Of a stretch of DNA of 64,000 bases, positions 59,990 to 64,000 are shown piece by piece. The DNA is from Mesodorylaimus sp. YZB2_4 (lineage: Eukaryota > Nematoda > Enoplea > Dorylaimida > Dorylaimidae), in NCBI GenBank assembly GCA_030248295.1, contig JASANH010000812.1, positions 744,001 to 808,000 on the forward strand. The letters run 5' to 3'. The notes under the pieces were generated by a model. It made no database searches and was not told where the DNA came from. It saw only the letters and a list, made by a program, of their open reading frames with translations. The position numbers and the translations under genes are program-made. Every line of letters begins with the position of its first letter. The first letter of the stretch is position 1.

Positions 59990-60901
59990 TTGCTAGAACA
60001 TTCTGGGCTTCTACCAGAGAATTGTTCTGAACAGACTTCAAGTTCCGTCAGAACATCGAGTCGCCCTCGAAACAGTCGACTCCCATGAAAGTTATTTTTG
60101 GTCTGTTTTCGCGAAAATAGAGGGATGGTTGCACTAGAACTCACGACAAGATTTGTTTTCCAGCTCCAGTGCGACCGCAAGAAATAAACAAAAAATAGGT
60201 TTAGAATTTATTCTCTGTCCTAGTGCGACCGCCGCCTAACCCACATGTCTTCACAAGGGTTCTTCGCCATACGGTTTGAGCCGCCTGGCACATGTTGCCC
60301 TTGCAACTCGTGAGCATTTCCTCGGCTCGATCTCTCTTGAGATAGAGCGAGCCTGGATCTAATCTAGACTGGTTCTAGGACTGGTCGCATAGGTTTAGGG
60401 CTCCATGGCCTGCTGGACTGCCTTCAGTCGGTCTGCGGATCTCGCCATGAGCGGTTGGGTCTATCCTAACCGCCCTCCCCTATTCTGTGCTAGTCGCTTG
60501 GCTGCGCACTCGTGGAGGTATCCACCCATCGGCCTGGTAAAGAGCCACCATTGGTGATGTCTGATTCGGTAGGGACTGCGCAGGGGTGGTCGAACCACTT
60601 GCGCGTGAGGTATCTTCAACCGTAGCTGCGAGGAATATTGCACTCGCTTCGTGACCAGGGTCCTGGAAGGCTCGATTCTGACTGCCGGTCTAGGCTTAGC
60701 ACATGTCCAGTCCAAAATTAGCAGGCAAGGCCCGATGCGGGAACATCTTTCATCAATGGGGTCCTTTGCGGTTACTTTTGCTTCCAAGTCCAAAATCTGC
60801 CAGTCTCAGCATAAGTCCCCCCCCTCCCTCCAAAAAGGCATATATCCAAACCTATCTTATTCGGTTCATAGACATCTGAATGCCATTTTCTTTGATTTCA
60901 G
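59990..60901. other. Intron or upstream region of the ECT2 exons
   Basis: No exon is supported. GC content is higher at 60230-60680. Frames on both strands lack family motifs. Confidence 0.35.
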
Positions 60902-62889
60902 GCATTTGAACGACGAAAATCGCAAAACTGAGTCATGCGCGCAAATTTTTGCTATTGTGGAAGGAATCGAGGACTGTCCGGTAAGGTGGATGATGGACCT
61001 CGTGTCCCCTGGAGTACGCTTGTGTGTACTATGTTCATATTCCAGACTCATTTGCTGTTGTCGCAAAGACAGTTGGTATCGCAAGTGGACGTGGCGGATT
61101 TGAGTGGAATATATTGCAAGAAAAAGTCTTCGACGTTGACGTTTTATTTATTCAACGGCTGTTTGGAAGTGAGTGGGTCGATGGGAGGGAGGTCAAGGCG
61201 GGCGGGGCAATATCTTGGCTTGGTGGGCTAAAATAATAACTGGAGACGTTTCATGGAACTGCTTTGAAAGACTTGTAAGAAATGATGATTTTCTGCTTAA
61301 ACCAAAATTTTATATTAAACAAATCCTAATTTTGGCGGAAAATCAAATTAAACCAAGAAATAAAAACCATATAAAAATCCGCCTTGGATTTTCGAAGCAT
61401 CTGCATTTTTGTTCTGAGAAATTCAGAAATCAGGGTCTGCTCATTTCGACTAAACACATGCCATGTCGCCCTGAATTTATATTGCGCACAGTTTTTGAGG
61501 GAAATATAAATGCCCTACTGAAAATTCATTGGTGTCTTTTTCAACAGTTGAAATGAAGATAAAACAAGAGATTTTTAAGATAATGATGCTATTAAAAAAA
61601 ACATTTAAGTTTTGTCTTATCATTCTTATCACGGATTCGTGATTTGTTGTGTTTTTTTTTAGATTTCCAAGAAGAAGCACAATTCTGGTGCGAGGAGCTG
61701 GGTGCATAAGGATCTCATCCCGCTGCATCGTATTCGCCGGGTGCTTAACGTGTCCTCGTCGGACGGTGAGTGGCTTGTCCAAAGTGCAACTGGTCACCGA
61801 CTGTTCCGCCTGGCCGACAAGTGACCTAATCGTTAGGGTCAAATCGTTCAGCAGTGGCCAGCAGGTGGGACAGTCGGTTACCTGAGACATTCGGCCAGGA
61901 GGTACCCAACCCTGAAGTGTAAACAGATCTCTATCCAGACTCGTCGAATCTGTTTTGTCTGACAATTCGGGACAATTTGAGCGACTCCGATTTTATCTTC
62001 TCGTTTCGGGGCGGCAGTTCATATGATCATGTGCCCAGCAGTTTGGACTCGGCATCGACGAAGAAAGACTTTTTGGAGCAACTGTGCCGACTCGTCATGA
62101 TGGCCACCGATAGGCCAGGATTTCAGTGCGAGCAATACGACCCCAGTTTGAACGGTGACCAGCTGCTGGCAGCGGCCATTGAGAAAGCTATCAAGTGAGT
62201 GCCAGTATGGAATAGTGCGAATAGTCTCTTTTTGGAGTGTTTGAAGGGGTTTCTAGATTTAAAAAAATTTTTAGGGTTAGGCTGAGTGCCGCCCCAGCTT
62301 CCCGCGGGACTTCCCCCCGTTTTACCTACAGCCTGCTAAAAGTCATGATATGGTCAACGGGGAAGTGAGGTGACCAGCTCGCACGGCAGCTTCCCTCTGT
62401 GTGTCTCCACTAGGAGCACCTCCACTTGAGGGCATCCTGTGCCAGCACCAGCGTCCCAGGATACTGCGCGAGAAGGGAGGGGCCTTCGCGACTGGCGGTC
62501 GAGGACCAGTTCCCTGATTTGGCTTCCACCACCTGATGATGAGGGTACCAGACGAGTCGCCCAGAGCCAGGTGTGCAAGGCCAGCCACAGACTTGCTAAA
62601 CTGCCGTCCTCAGCCGGAACAGAACTGCGGCCTCCCAGTCGGGATTGCTGTCCAAAGCAATGCGGGACCAGCATGCTAACCAACTGATCCATCGGCGGGC
62701 TTTCTAGTGGCTGAGCCTACCCATTCCTACGAATGGTTGATGATAATCGACTGTCTTCTATTTTTCAGGCGGGTCAAGTCGGGTGTCGGCATTTTCAGGC
62801 GCACCCTTTCTGTGCAATCAATGGCTCAGCGGGAGCACATATTTTGTAGCAGCATCAGTCACGCCACGTGGGCATGTTGCGTCGCGTGA
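60902..62889 (+). CDS. ECT2: ECT2/Pebble-type RhoGEF, end of DH, PH domain and tail
   Basis: Five exons with consistent phases: 60902-60980, 61046-61168, 61663-61765, 61939-62194, 62769-62889. The translation tracks ECT2 from the end of the DH domain: HLNDENRKTESCAQIF corresponds to HINEDKRKTE of ECT2. The PH domain follows, with DCPTHLLLSQRQLV, LTFYLFNGCLEISKKKH, KDLIPLHRIRRVLNV, NLFCLTIRDNL and FLEQLCRLVM, and then the basic tail AIEKAIKRVKSGVGIFRRTL. ECT2 activates RhoA at the cleavage furrow during cytokinesis. The entry is partial: no BRCT or catalytic DH exons were found between cyclin B3 and 60902. The stop TGA at 62887-62889 overlaps a GTGAGC donor, so splicing to an acceptor at 63011 and a slightly different C-terminus is possible. 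Confidence 0.85.
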
Positions 62890-63259
62890 GCAGCTCGAAC
62901 TCAGCGATGCCACTGCACGGAATTGATAAGAAGGGCGCAGCCACGTTTTCCAAAGTCTGTCCTTCAGTTCATGCTGTGTTTAACTTTGAACTGTATTTTT
63001 CTTTTTTTTAGACCAAGAACAATTGTATTCGTTGATGATTTAGGTTTAGTAATCTTGCCACTCTCGTGCCATTCTCTTTGACTGTTTTATTCGCCCGGTT
63101 TTTGTATAGACATTTTTGTTTTACCCATGGGCGACGTTTTGCTGTCAAAGCCGCCAAAATTTTTTTCTCGACAATTAAAAATGGCGGCTTTCCTTGAGTG
63201 AAATGGGACACAGATATCAAACTCTCAATGCAGGCACTGTGGTCATAATTGATAGCGGG
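62890..63259. other. ECT2 3' region
   Basis: It probably contains the 3' UTR or one more terminal exon after the acceptor at 63011. Nothing else is recognised. Confidence 0.35.
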
Positions 63260-63740
63260 TGCGGCGGGGTAGTGTTCGTCAGGTGTTCCAAGTGGAGAGA
63301 TTGAAAACAAATACAAACGAATAGCCAGTCTCGACTGTCGACAGCGACAGGGCTTACAGCCCACCCGCCGTCGTCCGAGGAAGTCAGTCGATGTGCAGTT
63401 CAGGACGACCTCGCGTGGAGAGGTGCTGCTGTGTGTGTGTGTCCCCTCACAGCTTAAAAGCTTTGACTGCTGGCCAGCTGGGAGCAAAAACCCCAAAAAA
63501 ATTAAAATTAAAAAAGCTCAGCCGGGCACTCCATCAAATAATACGGATCTATTCGTATTACATAGGTGCGTCGGGAGCCTGCAGCTGAGCCACCCGTCAG
63601 GGTGATGTTGCAGCCATTGACTAGGTCGGAGGACTCAGTTGGCTACCCTGGGTTTCTGGCCTGGCGGGAAAGGCGGACTGCTCACTTCCTCCAACAATAC
63701 GGGCTCACAGTCAGGAGTATGTGTGAGGGGCCAGTCATAG
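63260..63740. repeat. Dispersed repeat family C, copy 2
   Basis: It matches 23640-23870 in the same orientation (63260-63485) and 24260-24400 in the opposite one (63555-63700). AATAAA signals follow at 63830-63839 but belong to no gene that I can assign. Confidence 0.55.
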
Positions 63741-64000
63741 TCAGTGGCTCCTCAGGCTCCCACTCGCTCTTATGTGCAAAAAATACGCGAAGTTATTACT
63801 TTCGGGCGATTTTTCTTAAGATTTTAAGCAATAAATAAAGTTGATGTCAACAGTAATTTTGTAGAGAAAAATGTGATCTGTCAAGCTCCAACCTCAATGG
63901 TTGATTTTTTGTTTTCAGTTTTCACTGGAGATTTCTCGTAAATTTTTGCGATTCAAAATAAAAGAATTTAAATGATAAAAATTTGATAAAAGCAGTAAAA

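Overview
This is animal genomic DNA: genes are split by short spliceosomal introns (54-76 bases at the small end, acceptors mostly TTTTCAG or TTTTTAG), intergenic space is AT-leaning, and many small transposon relatives are present. An ecdysozoan, nematode-like source fits best. The evidence is Srsx-like serpentine receptors, a muscleblind protein with one zinc-finger pair, long G/C homopolymer tracts, and composite E2F/CHR-like promoter motifs like those known from C. elegans. I could not settle the phylum from sequence alone.

Layout. 1-1.2 kb: last six exons of an alkyldihydroxyacetonephosphate synthase gene (+). 3.3-11.5 kb: a cluster of three single-exon serpentine receptor paralogues (one pseudogene, two intact), with a Penelope-like retroelement remnant between the intact two. 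13.4-14.4 kb: a foldback element. 15.9 kb: a possible small secreted protein. 16.3-19.9 kb (-): a 12-exon gene for a secreted protein built from eleven alternating Trp/Tyr/Arg-rich modules that I do not recognise; this is the most novel item. 20-25.4 kb: repeats. 25.4-27.9 kb (-): a Ki-67-like FHA protein. 28.9-29.4 kb (+): a secreted PAN/apple-like protein. 30.3-33.0 kb: two divergently transcribed lipocalins. 35.1-37.0 kb (-): muscleblind. 37-45 kb: gene-poor and repeat-rich. 45.1-46.1 kb (+): a further receptor with one frame break. 47.1-47.4 kb (-): the last exon of a Cys-rich protein. 50.1-57.0 kb (+): cyclin B3, whose introns hold a Merlin-like transposase remnant, a 1.1-kb foldback and SINEs. 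57-60.9 kb: hAT-like MITEs. 60.9-62.9 kb (+): the PH-domain exons of an ECT2/Pebble RhoGEF. The rest is repeats.

Three mitotic genes (Ki-67-like, cyclin B3, ECT2) lie within 38 kb. A shared TTTGAATTCCCGCC-type element sits 300-400 bases upstream of the first two and just upstream of muscleblind. Exon boundaries were placed by hand from splice signals, reading frame and family conservation. No search was run, so all homology calls rest on recognised motifs.
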